Source: a bacterium 1XD42-76 (GTDB lineage Bacteria > Bacillota > Clostridia > Lachnospirales > Lachnospiraceae). Taken from it: a DNA stretch of 64,000 nt. Below, one piece after another: positions 36,767-45,750 of this stretch. Under the pieces are notes generated by a model. The model saw nothing but the letters and a program-made list of their open reading frames with translations. It did no database searches and was not told the DNA's origin. Within the stretch, counting starts at the first letter, position 1. Every line of letters begins with the position of its first letter. The position numbers and the translations under genes were made by a program. The stretch is taken from positions 62,001-126,000 of the forward strand of contig QZDW01000009.1 in assembly GCA_009917545.1 (NCBI GenBank), written 5' to 3'.

Positions 36767-37135
36767 CTAGAATTCCAGACCAGCCTCGCGGGCTGCATCT
36801 GCCAAAGCCTGAATTTTTCCGTGATAGATAAAGCCGCCTCTGTCAAATACGACTGTTTTGATGCCCTTTTCGAGCGCTCTCTTGCCAATCACAGTGCCAA
36901 CGTATGCTGCCGCATCAACGGTATCTGTATTTTCCAGCTCTGCCTTAATCTCTTTCTCAAGGGTGGAAGCAGAAACCAGCGTATGGCCAATGGAATCATC
37001 AATAATCTGGGCATACATATGGTTATTGCTTCTGAAAACTGCCAAACGCGGTCTCTCTGCTGTGCCGGCAAAGCGATTGCGTAATCTAACATGCTTTTTT
37101 CTGCGAACTTCGCTTCTTGACTGCTTGTTAACCAT
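36767..37135 (-). CDS. rplR: 50S ribosomal protein L18
   Basis: A 122-residue 5S rRNA-binding protein. [20 protein letters not shown] and the C-terminal [20 protein letters not shown] are typical. It works with L5 in the central protuberance. Confidence 0.98.
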   Translation of the reverse strand: MVNKQSRSEVRRKKHVRLRNRFAGTAERPRLAVFRSNNHMYAQIIDDSIGHTLVSASTLEKEIKAELENTDTVDAAAYVGTVIGKRALEKGIKTVVFDRGGFIYHGKIQALADAAREAGLEF

Positions 37136-37152
37136 TTTTACACTCTCCTTAT

Positions 37153-37695
37153 TTATTTCTTACCGGTCTTACCAACCTTACGTCTGATAACCTCGTCAGC
37201 ATACTTGATTCCCTTGCCCTTATACGGCTCCGGTCTTCTCTTGTCTCTGATCTCGGCAGCGTACTGTCCGACCTTTTCCTTATTGATTCCCTTAACGATG
37301 ATAACGTTCTGACCTTCCAGAACGGTCTCAATCCCCTCCGGATCCTCCATCTCGACCGGATGGGAGTAGCCAAGGGAAAGCACCAGCTTCTTGCCCTGCT
37401 TCTGAGCCCTGTAGCCGACGCCGTTTACCTCAAGCTTCTTCTCATAGCCTTCGGAAACACCCAGGATCATGTTATGGATTAACGTTCTTGTCAAGCCGTG
37501 CAATGATTTCATTTTCTTTAAATCATTCGGTCTTGTTACGACGATATGTCCGTCCTCTTCTTTGATTTCCATTTCTGCGGGAAGCTCTCTCTCCAGCGTC
37601 CCCTTCGGTCCCTTAACGGTCACTTTATTGTTCTCTGCGATTGTAACAGTTACACCTGCTGGAATCGCAACCGGCATTCTACCAATACGTGACAT
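37153..37695 (-). CDS. rplF: 50S ribosomal protein L6
   Basis: A 180-residue protein with two L6 domains, ending in the [20 protein letters not shown] signature. It lies near the GTPase-associated centre. A 137-bp spacer with several hairpins separates it from rpsH upstream. Confidence 0.98.
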   Translation of the reverse strand: MSRIGRMPVAIPAGVTVTIAENNKVTVKGPKGTLERELPAEMEIKEEDGHIVVTRPNDLKKMKSLHGLTRTLIHNMILGVSEGYEKKLEVNGVGYRAQKQGKKLVLSLGYSHPVEMEDPEGIETVLEGQNVIIVKGINKEKVGQYAAEIRDKRRPEPYKGKGIKYADEVIRRKVGKTGKK

Positions 37696-37722
37696 GCCAT
37701 TTACCTCCTACTTAGATTCTCG

Positions 37723-37823
37723 GAGAGTGCCGTATGCACTCTCTGTTTTCAGTTTCTTTCTCTGCCGCAGACTGCGGCCGCACATCACCGCCCGGCTGAC
37801 AGGCGTTACCGGCCTGATGCCGG
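37723..37823 (-). other. Structured spacer between rpsH and rplF
   Basis: The 137-bp gap holds GAGAGTGC-CGTAT-GCACTCTC (37723-37743), CCGC-AGACT-GCGG (about 37765-37777) and CCGGC-CTGAT-GCCGG (37809-37823). There is no T-run, so these are not terminators; an mRNA-processing or protein-binding role is possible. Confidence 0.45.
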
Positions 37824-37832
37824 ACGTTACGA

Positions 37833-38234
37833 TTACCATACGAATGCCAGTACCTCGCCGCCCACACCAAGCTCTCTGGCCTGTTTGTCGGTGATTACGC
37901 CCTGGTTTGTTGATACGATGGCAATGCCAAGTCCTCCAAGAACCTTCGGCATATCCTCTTTACCGGCATACACACGCAGGCCCGGCTTGGAGATCTTCTT
38001 GATGCCGGAAATAATCTTCTCGTTCTTGTCTTTTCCATATTTTAAGGCGATGCGGATCGTCTGGAACCCGCCGTCCTCAACGATGTCATACTTTTTGATA
38101 TATCCTTCTTTTACAAGAATATCGGCAATGGCCAGCTTCATTTTGGACGCTGGTACATCTACTGTATCATGTTTTGCAGTATTTGCATTACGGATTCTTG
38201 TAAGCATATCTGCAATCGGATCGCTCATAGTCAT
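37833..38234 (-). CDS. rpsH: 30S ribosomal protein S8
   Basis: A 133-residue primary 16S rRNA-binding protein, and the regulator of the spc operon in E. coli. [20 protein letters not shown] and the C-terminal [15 protein letters not shown] are canonical. Confidence 0.98.
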   Translation of the reverse strand: MTMSDPIADMLTRIRNANTAKHDTVDVPASKMKLAIADILVKEGYIKKYDIVEDGGFQTIRIALKYGKDKNEKIISGIKKISKPGLRVYAGKEDMPKVLGGLGIAIVSTNQGVITDKQARELGVGGEVLAFVW

Positions 38235-38318
38235 GATATTTTATTTCCTCCTTATTTATAGTGGGGGCTTTGGCCCGTCAGGCACGCCGGTCTTTATTCC
38301 CTGCGGCCCGGCCAGAGA

Positions 38319-38504
38319 TTACCAGCTTGCTTTCTTCACACCCGGAATCTCGCCTTTGTAGGCAAGTTCACGGAAGCAGATACGGCAAATACCGTATTTT
38401 CTCAAATATGCATGCGGACGGCCGCAAATTTTACAGCGGTTATATTCTCTTGTGGAGAATTTGGCCGGACGCTGCTGTTTAATCTTCATAGAAGTTTTAG
38501 CCAT
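38319..38504 (-). CDS. rpsN: 30S ribosomal protein S14 type Z
   Basis: A 61-residue zinc-form S14 with CKICGRPH and CRICFRELA forming the four-cysteine zinc site, ending in GVKKASW. It assembles late in the 30S head. Confidence 0.98.
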   Translation of the reverse strand: MAKTSMKIKQQRPAKFSTREYNRCKICGRPHAYLRKYGICRICFRELAYKGEIPGVKKASW

Positions 38505-38521
38505 AGATAGGGTCCTCCTGA

Positions 38522-39061
38522 TTATTTTGCGAATGGCATATTGAATAATGTCAAAAGTTCACGGGCTTCTTCATCGGTCTTTGCGGTTGTTACAAAAATA
38601 ACATCCATGCCTCTTACTTTGTCAACCTTATCATATTCAATCTCAGGGAAAATAAGCTGCTCTTTGATTCCCAGCGCATAGTTTCCTCTGCCGTCGAATG
38701 CATTCGGATTTACGCCGCGGAAATCACGAACACGCGGAAGAGACAGATTAATCAGGCGGTCTGCAAATTCGTACATTTTTTCTCCGCGCAGAGTCACCTT
38801 GCAGCCGATTGCCATACCCTCTCTGATCTTGAAATTCGCAACGGATTTCTTCGCCTTTGTCAGGACTGCCTTCTGACCTGTGATGATCTCCAGGTCACGT
38901 ACAGCGGAATCCAGGACCTTTGCATTGTCCTTCGCCTCGCCGACGCCCATGTTAATCACAATCTTGTCAAGCTTCGGCACTTCCATGATGTTTTTATATC
39001 CAAACTTCTTGACCATCGCGTCAACGATTTCATTCTGATATATTTCTTTTAATCTGGCCAA
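38522..39061 (-). CDS. rplE: 50S ribosomal protein L5
   Basis: A 179-residue 5S rRNA-binding protein that contacts P-site tRNA. I choose the TTG at 39061 ([15 protein letters not shown] follows) because GAGGAGG lies 8 bp upstream and the length then equals the family's usual 179 residues. The in-frame ATG at 39091 overlaps rplX and has no clear ribosome binding site. Confidence 0.96.
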   Translation of the reverse strand: MARLKEIYQNEIVDAMVKKFGYKNIMEVPKLDKIVINMGVGEAKDNAKVLDSAVRDLEIITGQKAVLTKAKKSVANFKIREGMAIGCKVTLRGEKMYEFADRLINLSLPRVRDFRGVNPNAFDGRGNYALGIKEQLIFPEIEYDKVDKVRGMDVIFVTTAKTDEEARELLTLFNMPFAK

Positions 39062-39083
39062 CTCGTTTTCCTCCTCTCTGCCC

Positions 39084-39389
39084 TTAATCAATTACTTTTC
39101 CGGTCGCTTTGGCAACACGGACCTTCTTGCCGTCCTTTACCTCAAAGCCGACTCTCGTGGCCTTGCCGTCAACGAACAGCATGACATTGGAAATATCGAG
39201 CGGGCTTTCCTGATGGACAATGCCACCAGCCTGATTTGCCTGGCTGGGCTTCGTATGCTTTGTTACCATATTGCAGCCCTCTACCATAACCGTATTTTTC
39301 TTTGTATCCACATGAAGGACCTTGCCGGTCTTATCTTTGTCTTTACCTGCGATAACCTTCACCATATCGTCTTTTCTGATTTTATGCAT
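39084..39389 (-). CDS. rplX: 50S ribosomal protein L24
   Basis: A 101-residue assembly-initiator protein with the KOW motif [18 protein letters not shown] at the N-terminus. Confidence 0.97.
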   Translation of the reverse strand: MHKIRKDDMVKVIAGKDKDKTGKVLHVDTKKNTVMVEGCNMVTKHTKPSQANQAGGIVHQESPLDISNVMLFVDGKATRVGFEVKDGKKVRVAKATGKVID

Positions 39390-39403
39390 TACCTGGGACC
39401 TCC

Positions 39404-39772
39404 TTATAATACTTCCGGAGCCAGAGATACGATCTTCATGAACTGTTTCTCACGAAGCTCTCTTGCAACCGGCCCAAAAATACGGGTTCCTCTTGGAGTC
39501 TTGTCATCCTTTATAATGACAGCTGCGTTTTCGTCGAAACGGATATAGGAACCGTCTTTACGGCGCGCTCCCTTTACGGTACGCACGACAACGGCCTTTA
39601 CCACATCGCCCTTCTTGACAACGCCGCCTGGTGTTGCATCTTTAACGGAAGCTACGATGATGTCGCCAATATTCGCATATCTTCTTGTAGAGCCGCCCAT
39701 AACACGGATGCAAAGAAGTTCTCTCGCACCTGTATTGTCGGCAACCTTTAATCTGGTTTCCTGCTGAATCAT
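39404..39772 (-). CDS. rplN: 50S ribosomal protein L14
   Basis: A 122-residue beta-barrel protein at the subunit interface. [20 protein letters not shown] and the C-terminal [20 protein letters not shown] are canonical. Confidence 0.98.
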   Translation of the reverse strand: MIQQETRLKVADNTGARELLCIRVMGGSTRRYANIGDIIVASVKDATPGGVVKKGDVVKAVVVRTVKGARRKDGSYIRFDENAAVIIKDDKTPRGTRIFGPVARELREKQFMKIVSLAPEVL

Positions 39773-39803
39773 GCCTTGATACTCCTTCCTCGAATCACTT
39801 CAA

Positions 39804-40058
39804 TTATCTGGCCTTCTCAATGATTTCAACGAGTCTCCATCTCTTGTCCCTGGACAGCGGTCTTGTCTCCATCACCTTCACTGTATCACCGATATTGCAC
39901 TCATTATTCTCGTCATGAGCTTTTAACTTATATGTCCTCTTCACGATCTTACCGATCATCGGATGTTTTACATGGTTCTCGATAGCAACGACGATTGTCT
40001 TGTTCATCTTGTTGCTAACTACTTTACCAGTACGTGTTTTTCTAAGATTTCTTTCCAC
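39804..40058 (-). CDS. rpsQ: 30S ribosomal protein S17
   Basis: An 84-residue OB-fold protein and primary 16S binder. [20 protein letters not shown] is the canonical N-terminus. Confidence 0.98.
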   Translation of the reverse strand: MERNLRKTRTGKVVSNKMNKTIVVAIENHVKHPMIGKIVKRTYKLKAHDENNECNIGDTVKVMETRPLSRDKRWRLVEIIEKAR

Positions 40059-40121
40059 GACGGATTAATCTCCTTTCAATTACCATTCTTACCACGCATC
40101 GGCGTGTGTCACAAATGAGGC

Positions 40122-40331
40122 TTAGTTAGCAACTCCTGCCTTCTGTGCGATAACAGTCTGAATTCTGGCGATGTTCCTGCGAACCTCTTTAATTCTGCTC
40201 GTGTTATCTAACTGATTGGTTGCATTCTGGAATCTGAGATTAAACAGTTCCTTCTTTGCCGCAACTAATTCTTCGTTTAGCTCTGCAGCCGTTTTCACTT
40301 TTAAATCTTCCACATATTTATTAGTTTTCAC
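40122..40331 (-). CDS. rpmC: 50S ribosomal protein L29
   Basis: A 69-residue coiled two-helix protein near the exit tunnel, with [21 protein letters not shown] favour the GTG at 40331, which has AGGCGG upstream inside the rplP tail; an ATG at 40340 is also in frame. Either start overlaps the end of rplP, so the two are translationally coupled. Confidence 0.94.
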   Translation of the reverse strand: MKTNKYVEDLKVKTAAELNEELVAAKKELFNLRFQNATNQLDNTSRIKEVRRNIARIQTVIAQKAGVAN

Positions 40332-40758
40332 TGTTATCACCGCCTTCTAAATCTGCCTTGGAAACGATTTTACATTTGCAGGGAAGCTTATGCATGGCAA
40401 GTCTTAAGGCCTCTCTTGCCGTCTCCTCCGGTACGCCGGCAATTTCAAACATGACACGGCCCGGTTTCACAACTGCTACCCAATACTCCAGAGCACCTTT
40501 ACCGGAACCCATACGGGTCTCTGCCGGCTTCGCAGTCACTGGCTTATCCGGGAAAATCTTAATCCACACCTTACCGCCACGCTTAATATAACGAGTCATG
40601 GCAACACGGGCTGCCTCAATCTGATTGGACTTGATCCAGCACGGCTCAGCAGCCACCAGACCATACTCACCATTGGTGATTTTATTTCCTCTTAAAGCTT
40701 TACCGGCCATCGTTCCGCGGAACTGTTTGCGGCGCTTTACTCTCTTCGGCATTAACAT
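40321..40758 (-). CDS. rplP: 50S ribosomal protein L16
   Basis: A 145-residue protein that helps organise the A-site of the 50S subunit. [20 protein letters not shown] is the normal clostridial N-terminus. The ATG overlaps the rpsC stop codon. Confidence 0.97.
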   Translation of the reverse strand: MLMPKRVKRRKQFRGTMAGKALRGNKITNGEYGLVAAEPCWIKSNQIEAARVAMTRYIKRGGKVWIKIFPDKPVTAKPAETRMGSGKGALEYWVAVVKPGRVMFEIAGVPEETAREALRLAMHKLPCKCKIVSKADLEGGDNSEN

Positions 40759-41414
40759 TATTTATCGCTCCCTTCCTTATTTCCCTTCGTAGGAAGTACT
40801 TCGCCCTTGTAGATCCAAACCTTAACACCAAGCTTGCCGTAGGTTGTATCTGCCTCAGCGAAACCATAGTCAATATCTGCCCTTAATGTCTGAAGCGGGA
40901 TGGTTCCCTCGCTGTAAAACTCTGTACGCGCAATATCTGCACCGCCAAGGCGTCCGCCGACAGCCGTCTTGATACCAAGTACGCCGGCCTTCATGGATCT
41001 GGACATAGTGGACTTCATCGCACGACGGAAGGAAACACGGTTCTCAAGCTGCTGGGCAATGGACTCGGCCACAAGCTGTGCGTCGCGGTCAGGACGTTTG
41101 ATCTCCTTAATGTCGACAAACAGCTTCTTATCTGTCATCTTCTGAACCTGTGCTTTGAGCTTCTCGATCTCAGAGCCGCCCTTACCGATGACAACGCCCG
41201 GCTTTGCCGTGTGAACGATAATCTTTACTCTATCAGAAGCGCGCTCGATTTCGATTTTGGAAATGCCGGCGCCGTATAATTTCTTTTTCAGATACGTTCT
41301 GATCTTGTGGTCCTCAATGAGGTTGTCAGCAAAATCAGCTTCAGCATACCATCTGGAATCCCAGTCTTTAATAACACCGACTCTCATGCCGTGTGGATTA
41401 ACTTTCTGTCCCAT
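40758..41414 (-). CDS. rpsC: 30S ribosomal protein S3
   Basis: A 218-residue mRNA-entry protein with an N-terminal KH type-2 domain ([20 protein letters not shown]) and a C-terminal S3 domain ([20 protein letters not shown]). Confidence 0.98.
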   Translation of the reverse strand: MGQKVNPHGMRVGVIKDWDSRWYAEADFADNLIEDHKIRTYLKKKLYGAGISKIEIERASDRVKIIVHTAKPGVVIGKGGSEIEKLKAQVQKMTDKKLFVDIKEIKRPDRDAQLVAESIAQQLENRVSFRRAMKSTMSRSMKAGVLGIKTAVGGRLGGADIARTEFYSEGTIPLQTLRADIDYGFAEADTTYGKLGVKVWIYKGEVLPTKGNKEGSDK

Positions 41415-41423
41415 AACTGCCTC

Positions 41424-41810
41424 CTATCTCTCATTCAGGACAATCGTAATATGGCTCATTCTCTTCTCAATTCTGTAAGCCCTGCCCTGTGCTCTCGGTT
41501 TTACTCTCTTCATGGTCGGTCCCTTGTTGGCGTAGCACTCCTCCACATACAGGTTCTCGGCACTCATACCATTGTTGTTCTCAGCGTTTGCAATCGCTGA
41601 TTTCAGTAATTTCTCTATCAAGCTGGAAGCGTATCTGGGATTGTAGGTAACAATACCAAGTGCGGTCTGAACATCTTTGCCTCTGATGGCATCCAGTACA
41701 AAGCAGGCCTTCTGAACGGATACTCTTGCATAAGACAGCTTTGCAGATGGCCTTGTATCTTTGTTTGCATTTCTTTCTCTCTTAATCTGACTTCTATGTC
41801 CCTTAGCCAT
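41424..41810 (-). CDS. rplV: 50S ribosomal protein L22
   Basis: A 128-residue protein whose extended loop lines the exit tunnel. The signature VKPRAQGRAYRIEKRMSHIT is intact, with no macrolide-resistance-like insertion seen in the loop. Confidence 0.98.
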   Translation of the reverse strand: MAKGHRSQIKRERNANKDTRPSAKLSYARVSVQKACFVLDAIRGKDVQTALGIVTYNPRYASSLIEKLLKSAIANAENNNGMSAENLYVEECYANKGPTMKRVKPRAQGRAYRIEKRMSHITIVLNER

Positions 41811-41836
41811 TGATAAAACCTCCTTTCAAAGCGTCT

Positions 41837-42118
41837 TTATTTACGTCCGGACTTCTTCTCGTCTTTTCCGTGGCCTCTGTAGGTTCTCGTTGCTACGAAT
41901 TCGCCGAGCTTATGGCCTACCATATCCTCTGTTACATATACCGGCACATGCTTTCTGCCGTCGTGTACTGCTATTGTATGACCAACCATCTGCGGGAAGA
42001 TTGTGGAACGGCGGGACCAGGTCTTGATAACCTGCTTCTGTCCTGCCTCGTTCATGGCATCCACCTTTTTCAATAAACTGGCATCTGCAAATGGTCCTTT
42101 TTTAAGTGAACGAGCCAT
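41837..42118 (-). CDS. rpsS: 30S ribosomal protein S19
   Basis: A 93-residue head protein that pairs with S13. [20 protein letters not shown] and the C-terminal [20 protein letters not shown] are canonical. Confidence 0.98.
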   Translation of the reverse strand: MARSLKKGPFADASLLKKVDAMNEAGQKQVIKTWSRRSTIFPQMVGHTIAVHDGRKHVPVYVTEDMVGHKLGEFVATRTYRGHGKDEKKSGRK

Positions 42119-42136
42119 CGTTTTACCTCCTATCGA

Positions 42137-42982
42137 TTACGAAATCGCCTTACCGTTTCTTCTTCTAATAATCAACTTGTTAGACTGTTTGTTCTTCTTT
42201 CTCGTCTTAAGGCCCAGTGCCGGCTTGCCCCACGGTGTGCACGGACCCGGACGGCCGATACCAGTCTTACCTTCACCACCGCCGTGCGGATGGTCGTTGG
42301 GGTTCATAACAGAACCGCGTACGGTCGGGCGGATGCCCATATGGCGTTTTCTTCCTGCTTTACCAACTTTGATCAGATTGTGATCACCGTTGCCCACAAC
42401 GCCAACCGTTGCGCGGCAGTTAATCGGCACCATTCTCATTTCGCCGGAGGGTAAACGAAGCGTCGCATATTTTCCTTCTTTTGCCATGAGCTGAGCAGCA
42501 TTGCCTGCGGAACGCACGAGCTGGCCGCCCTTGCCGGGAAGAAGCTCAATGTTGTGTACCTGAGTACCAACCGGAATCAGGGACAGCGGGAGGCAGTTGC
42601 CAACCTTGGCCTCAGCGTGCTCGCCGCTCATGACCTTCATGCCGTCTGTCAGCCCCTGGGGAGCCAGGATATATGCCTTCTCACCGTCTGCATAGCAGAT
42701 CAGTGCAATATTAGCGCTGCGGTTGGGATCGTATTCAATGCCGAGTACGGTTGCCGGGATCCCGTCCTTGGAATTTCTCTTAAAGTCAATGATTCTGTAT
42801 TTTCTCCTACTGCCGCCGCCATGATGTCTGACGGTAATCTTACCCTGATTATTGCGGCCTGCGTTCTTGTTCAGAGAAACAAGCAGGGCTTTCTCCGGCT
42901 CCTTTTTCGTGATCTCGGAGAAATCAGAACCAGTCATGTTTCTTCTGGAAGGTGTATATGGGTTATAGGTTTTGATTCCCAT
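42137..42982 (-). CDS. rplB: 50S ribosomal protein L2
   Basis: A 281-residue protein near the peptidyl-transferase centre. The conserved histidine region [20 protein letters not shown] is intact. It starts at 42982 after a 137-bp structured spacer. Confidence 0.98.
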   Translation of the reverse strand: MGIKTYNPYTPSRRNMTGSDFSEITKKEPEKALLVSLNKNAGRNNQGKITVRHHGGGSRRKYRIIDFKRNSKDGIPATVLGIEYDPNRSANIALICYADGEKAYILAPQGLTDGMKVMSGEHAEAKVGNCLPLSLIPVGTQVHNIELLPGKGGQLVRSAGNAAQLMAKEGKYATLRLPSGEMRMVPINCRATVGVVGNGDHNLIKVGKAGRKRHMGIRPTVRGSVMNPNDHPHGGGEGKTGIGRPGPCTPWGKPALGLKTRKKNKQSNKLIIRRRNGKAIS

Positions 42983-43024
42983 TTTCTGCTCCTTTCAACG
43001 CTCTCACGCGTTTCTCATTTTATC

Positions 43025-43102
43025 ACGATAGCTGCCTATCGTATAATTGGCGAAGTCTCGCAGGCAGGGCATTTCCACATTCCGGACGCCCTGCGGCTTC
43101 GC
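43025..43102 (-). other. Structured spacer between rplW and rplB
   Basis: The 137-bp gap contains ACGATAG-CTGC-CTATCGT (43025-43042) and a two-tier stem GCGAAG/CTTCGC enclosing GCAGGGC/GCCCTGC (43050-43102). No T-run follows. Confidence 0.45.
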
Positions 43103-43119
43103 TTCGACTAACGGCCCGC

Positions 43120-43419
43120 TTACAGCTTCTGGAAAATCTCGATCTCTTTGCTGTCTGCGGTCAGCTTAACGATCGCTTTCTTCGTCTTGGCAGTTCTGCC
43201 AACGATCATGCCGCGTCTGCGCTTCTTACCCATCTGATTCATGGTATTCACGCTGTCCACCTTGGTCCCGGGGAACATTTTCTCGACCGCTTCTTTAATC
43301 ATGGTCTTGTTCGCTTCCGGATGTACCAGGAACGTGTATTTCTTCTCGGTCAGAGCATTCATGCTCTTCTCTGTGATAACCGGTTTGAGGATTACGTCGT
43401 AATACTGTACATTTGCCAT
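43120..43419 (-). CDS. rplW: 50S ribosomal protein L23
   Basis: A 99-residue exit-tunnel protein that docks trigger factor and [23 protein letters not shown] is the canonical N-terminus. Its start overlaps the rplD stop. Confidence 0.98.
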   Translation of the reverse strand: MANVQYYDVILKPVITEKSMNALTEKKYTFLVHPEANKTMIKEAVEKMFPGTKVDSVNTMNQMGKKRRRGMIVGRTAKTKKAIVKLTADSKEIEIFQKL

Positions 43420-44039
43420 TATGCGTACACCTCCTCGATCGAAGCTACGGCAGCTTTGGTCGCTACCACTGTGTTGTATTTCAGAATATCATATACGTTG
43501 ATCGTATTCACAAAGGACGTCTTGACCTCCGGAAGATTTCTTGCGGAGAGAACCGTATTCTTATCGTTGGAATCCAGTACAACAAGCGCTCTGGATACCT
43601 TCAGATTGTCCATAACAGCCTTGAAATTCTTTGTCTTGATCTCGTCGAACTTAAGCTCATCGACAACAACAAACTTATTCTCATTTACACGGCTTGTCAG
43701 AGCAGACTTTAAAGCAGCTCTCTTTTCCTTCTTGTTAAGACGGATCGTGTAGTCTCTTGGTGTGGGAGCAAAAACAATACCGCCGCCCGTCCACTGCGGA
43801 GCTCTCGTTGAACCCTGTCTGGCGTGTCCTGTTCCCTTCTGTCTCCACGGCTTTCTGCCGCCGCCGGAAACTTCGGAACGTGTCTTTGCTTTCTGCGTTC
43901 CCTGACGTTTATTTGCAAGCTGTGCCACAACGGCCATGTGTACAAGATGCTCATTGACATTTACGCCAAATACGGCATCATTTAACTCCATTGTGCCAAC
44001 TTCGTTTCCTTCCATATTATATACGGATACATTTGCCAT
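43419..44039 (-). CDS. rplD: 50S ribosomal protein L4
   Basis: A 206-residue tunnel protein with the extended loop [20 protein letters not shown]. In E. coli L4 represses the S10 operon through the leader RNA; the structured leader found here could serve a similar purpose with a different design. Confidence 0.98.
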   Translation of the reverse strand: MANVSVYNMEGNEVGTMELNDAVFGVNVNEHLVHMAVVAQLANKRQGTQKAKTRSEVSGGGRKPWRQKGTGHARQGSTRAPQWTGGGIVFAPTPRDYTIRLNKKEKRAALKSALTSRVNENKFVVVDELKFDEIKTKNFKAVMDNLKVSRALVVLDSNDKNTVLSARNLPEVKTSFVNTINVYDILKYNTVVATKAAVASIEEVYA

Positions 44040-44066
44040 TTTCGTTTCCTCCTTTCCTGTAAAAGC

Positions 44067-44702
44067 TTATTTCGCAACTTTTACTGTTTCCTTCAGTGTT
44101 ACCAGGGATTTCTTCGGGCCTGGTACCGCGCCCTTAACCAGAATCAGGTTGTTCTCTGCATCCACTCTGACAATTTCCAGGTTCTGTGTGGTAATTCTCT
44201 TATTACCCATCTGACCCGGCATGCCTTTGCCCTTAAATACGCGGCCCGGAGTCGTAGCGGAACCATTGGAACCCTGATGACGGTGGAACTTGGAACCATG
44301 TGTCATCGGTCCTCTGTGCTGTCCCAGTCTCTTGATTGCGCCCTGGAAGCCTTTACCTTTGGAGATCGCTGTCGCATCCACCTTATCGCCTGCGGCGAAG
44401 ATGTCAGCCTTAATTTCATCTTTTACGTTATATTCTTCTGAATTCTCAAAGCGGAACTCTCTCACGTATCTCTTATAAGACACTCCGGCCTTTTCAAAAT
44501 GGCCCTTAGCCGGCTTGTTTACAAGCTTCTCTCTCTTGTCAACAAAGCCCACCTGTACGGCCTTATAGCCGTCGTTCTCCTCGGTCTTAACCTGTGTGAC
44601 AACACACGGGCCTGCCTGAAGAACCGTTACCGGAACGAGAGCTCCGTCTTCATTGAAGATCTGAGTCATTCCGACCTTTGTCGCTAAAATCGCTTTCTTC
44701 AT
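44067..44702 (-). CDS. rplC: 50S ribosomal protein L3
   Basis: A 211-residue early-assembly protein. [20 protein letters not shown] is the canonical start. The ATG at 44702 has an AGGAGG site. The frame stays open upstream to 44912, but that stretch is not L3-like and is taken as untranslated. Confidence 0.98.
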   Translation of the reverse strand: MKKAILATKVGMTQIFNEDGALVPVTVLQAGPCVVTQVKTEENDGYKAVQVGFVDKREKLVNKPAKGHFEKAGVSYKRYVREFRFENSEEYNVKDEIKADIFAAGDKVDATAISKGKGFQGAIKRLGQHRGPMTHGSKFHRHQGSNGSATTPGRVFKGKGMPGQMGNKRITTQNLEIVRVDAENNLILVKGAVPGPKKSLVTLKETVKVAK

Positions 44703-44975
44703 TTTCCTACCTCCTGTTACCAACGCGGGAAAATCACAAATTTTCCCTGCGCGCTGAAATGTCTGCAGCGGAACGCAAAACCGGATATCCCGGGCGTTCA
44801 TCCCAGAGCAGTTCAACATAGACGGAACACTATGACATTGCAGTTCCTGCAACGATGTTGATTCCTTTTCAGGATTAAGTGTCTCTTTTCTATCAGAACC
44901 ATTCCGGATCATCGTCTCTGTCAGCCGTATTTCCCCTGAAAATATACGGCGGGGAAATGCAGGATGTCTGACGGA
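44703..44975 (-). other. Long structured spacer between rpsJ and rplC
   Basis: A 273-bp gap is unusual inside the S10 operon. In transcript order it contains a GCCGTAT/ATACGGC hairpin, a CAACAT...ATGTTG stem enclosing GCAG-GAA-CTGC, and GGGAAAAT-TTGTG-ATTTTCCC just before the rplC ribosome binding site. No gene is recognised; the open frame continuous with rplC lacks any similarity I can name. Confidence 0.5.
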
Positions 44976-45293
44976 TTATTTGTTCTTCATCTTGATATCA
45001 ATGTAAACGCCGGCCGGCATTTCCAGTCTGGACAGAGCATCCACGGCCTTCTGGCTCGGGTTCGTGATATCAATCAGTCTCTTATGAGTTCTCTGCTCGA
45101 ACTGTTCTCTGGAATCTTTATATTTGTGAACAGCTCTTAAAATGGTAACAACCTCTCTCTTGGTCGGCAGCGGCACCGGTCCGCTCACCTTTGCGCCTGT
45201 TTTCTTTACTGTCTCGATGATTTTGCCGGCGGACTGGTCGATCAGCTGATGGTCGTACGCCTTTAATGTGATTCTCATAACCTGACTTGCCAT
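44976..45293 (-). CDS. rpsJ: 30S ribosomal protein S10 (NusE)
   Basis: A 105-residue head protein that also acts in transcription antitermination with Nus[15 protein letters not shown] and the C-terminal [19 protein letters not shown] are canonical. The ATG at 45293 (MASQV before MRITLK) follows AGGAGG; the extension to 45383 would read through the leader hairpins. First gene of the operon. Confidence 0.97.
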   Translation of the reverse strand: MASQVMRITLKAYDHQLIDQSAGKIIETVKKTGAKVSGPVPLPTKREVVTILRAVHKYKDSREQFEQRTHKRLIDITNPSQKAVDALSRLEMPAGVYIDIKMKNK

Positions 45294-45331
45294 AAAAAAA
45301 GTCGCCTCCTTTTCGCACTTTTCATGAAGTA

Positions 45332-45435
45332 CGACAAGCGGTGACTGTACACGCTCTCGTGTGTATCCTGATTCCTTACACACGACGCTGTTCTTATCTC
45401 AGGAACAGCTATTCATTTGGTACAGTGACTTGTCG
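45332..45435 (-). promoter_or_regulatory. Three-way-junction leader RNA of the S10 operon
   Basis: On the minus strand CGACAAG (45435-45429) pairs with CTTGTCG (45338-45332), then after a small asymmetric loop ACTGTAC (45426-45420) pairs with GTACAGT (45350-45344). Inside lie two perfect hairpins: GCTGTTC/GAACAGC (45409-45387) and CGTGTGTA/TACACACG (45384-45358). All four helices are exact. The element ends about 38 nt before the rpsJ start, the right place for autogenous control by a ribosomal protein. I cannot tell whether it belongs to a catalogued leader family. Confidence 0.75.
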
Positions 45436-45525
45436 CCAGTTTCCTAACTTGACATTCGCTCCACGGAAAACCTGCCTTGTTGGCAGCAACCTCACGCTTC
45501 ACAGCTATCATGCCACAGCTATATT

Positions 45526-45554
45526 AACATACCATAAGTCATGCGAAAATGCAA
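45526..45554 (-). promoter_or_regulatory. S10 operon promoter (TTGCAT-17-TATGTT)
   Basis: On the minus strand TTGCAT (45554-45549) and TATGTT (45531-45526) have 17-bp spacing, about 90 bp before the leader structure. Confidence 0.55.
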
Positions 45555-45636
45555 GTCTTTTTTACAGTTTTTTCTTAAAAAATGCAGGATTTGAGGAGCG
45601 GAGAATATCTTCACCGGTATTTTCCTGAATGTACTG

Positions 45637-45712
45637 CTGCGGGGGAGTGGTAAAAATTCTGCCGGCATGTTCCCGCTCAGAACTTTTACTACTCCCCCGC
45701 ACTCCCCCGCAG
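45637..45712. repeat. Long imperfect inverted repeat with duplicated segment
   Basis: A 24- to 25-bp arm at 45637-45661 (beginning CTGCGGGGGAGTGG) pairs almost fully with 45678-45701, and the right arm then repeats ACTCCCCCGC once more up to 45712. It lies between the S41 peptidase stop and the S10 promoter. It may terminate the peptidase transcript, although no T-run follows, or be a remnant of a small palindromic element. Confidence 0.6.
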
Positions 45713-45750
45713 CTACATGACCGGAGCCAGCAGGAAATCTGGTCCTGTTT

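Noticed and set aside
44703-44912. N-terminal extension of L3 by 70 residues
   Set aside because: L3 length and the AGGAGG site fix the start at 44702; the extension has no L3 similarity.
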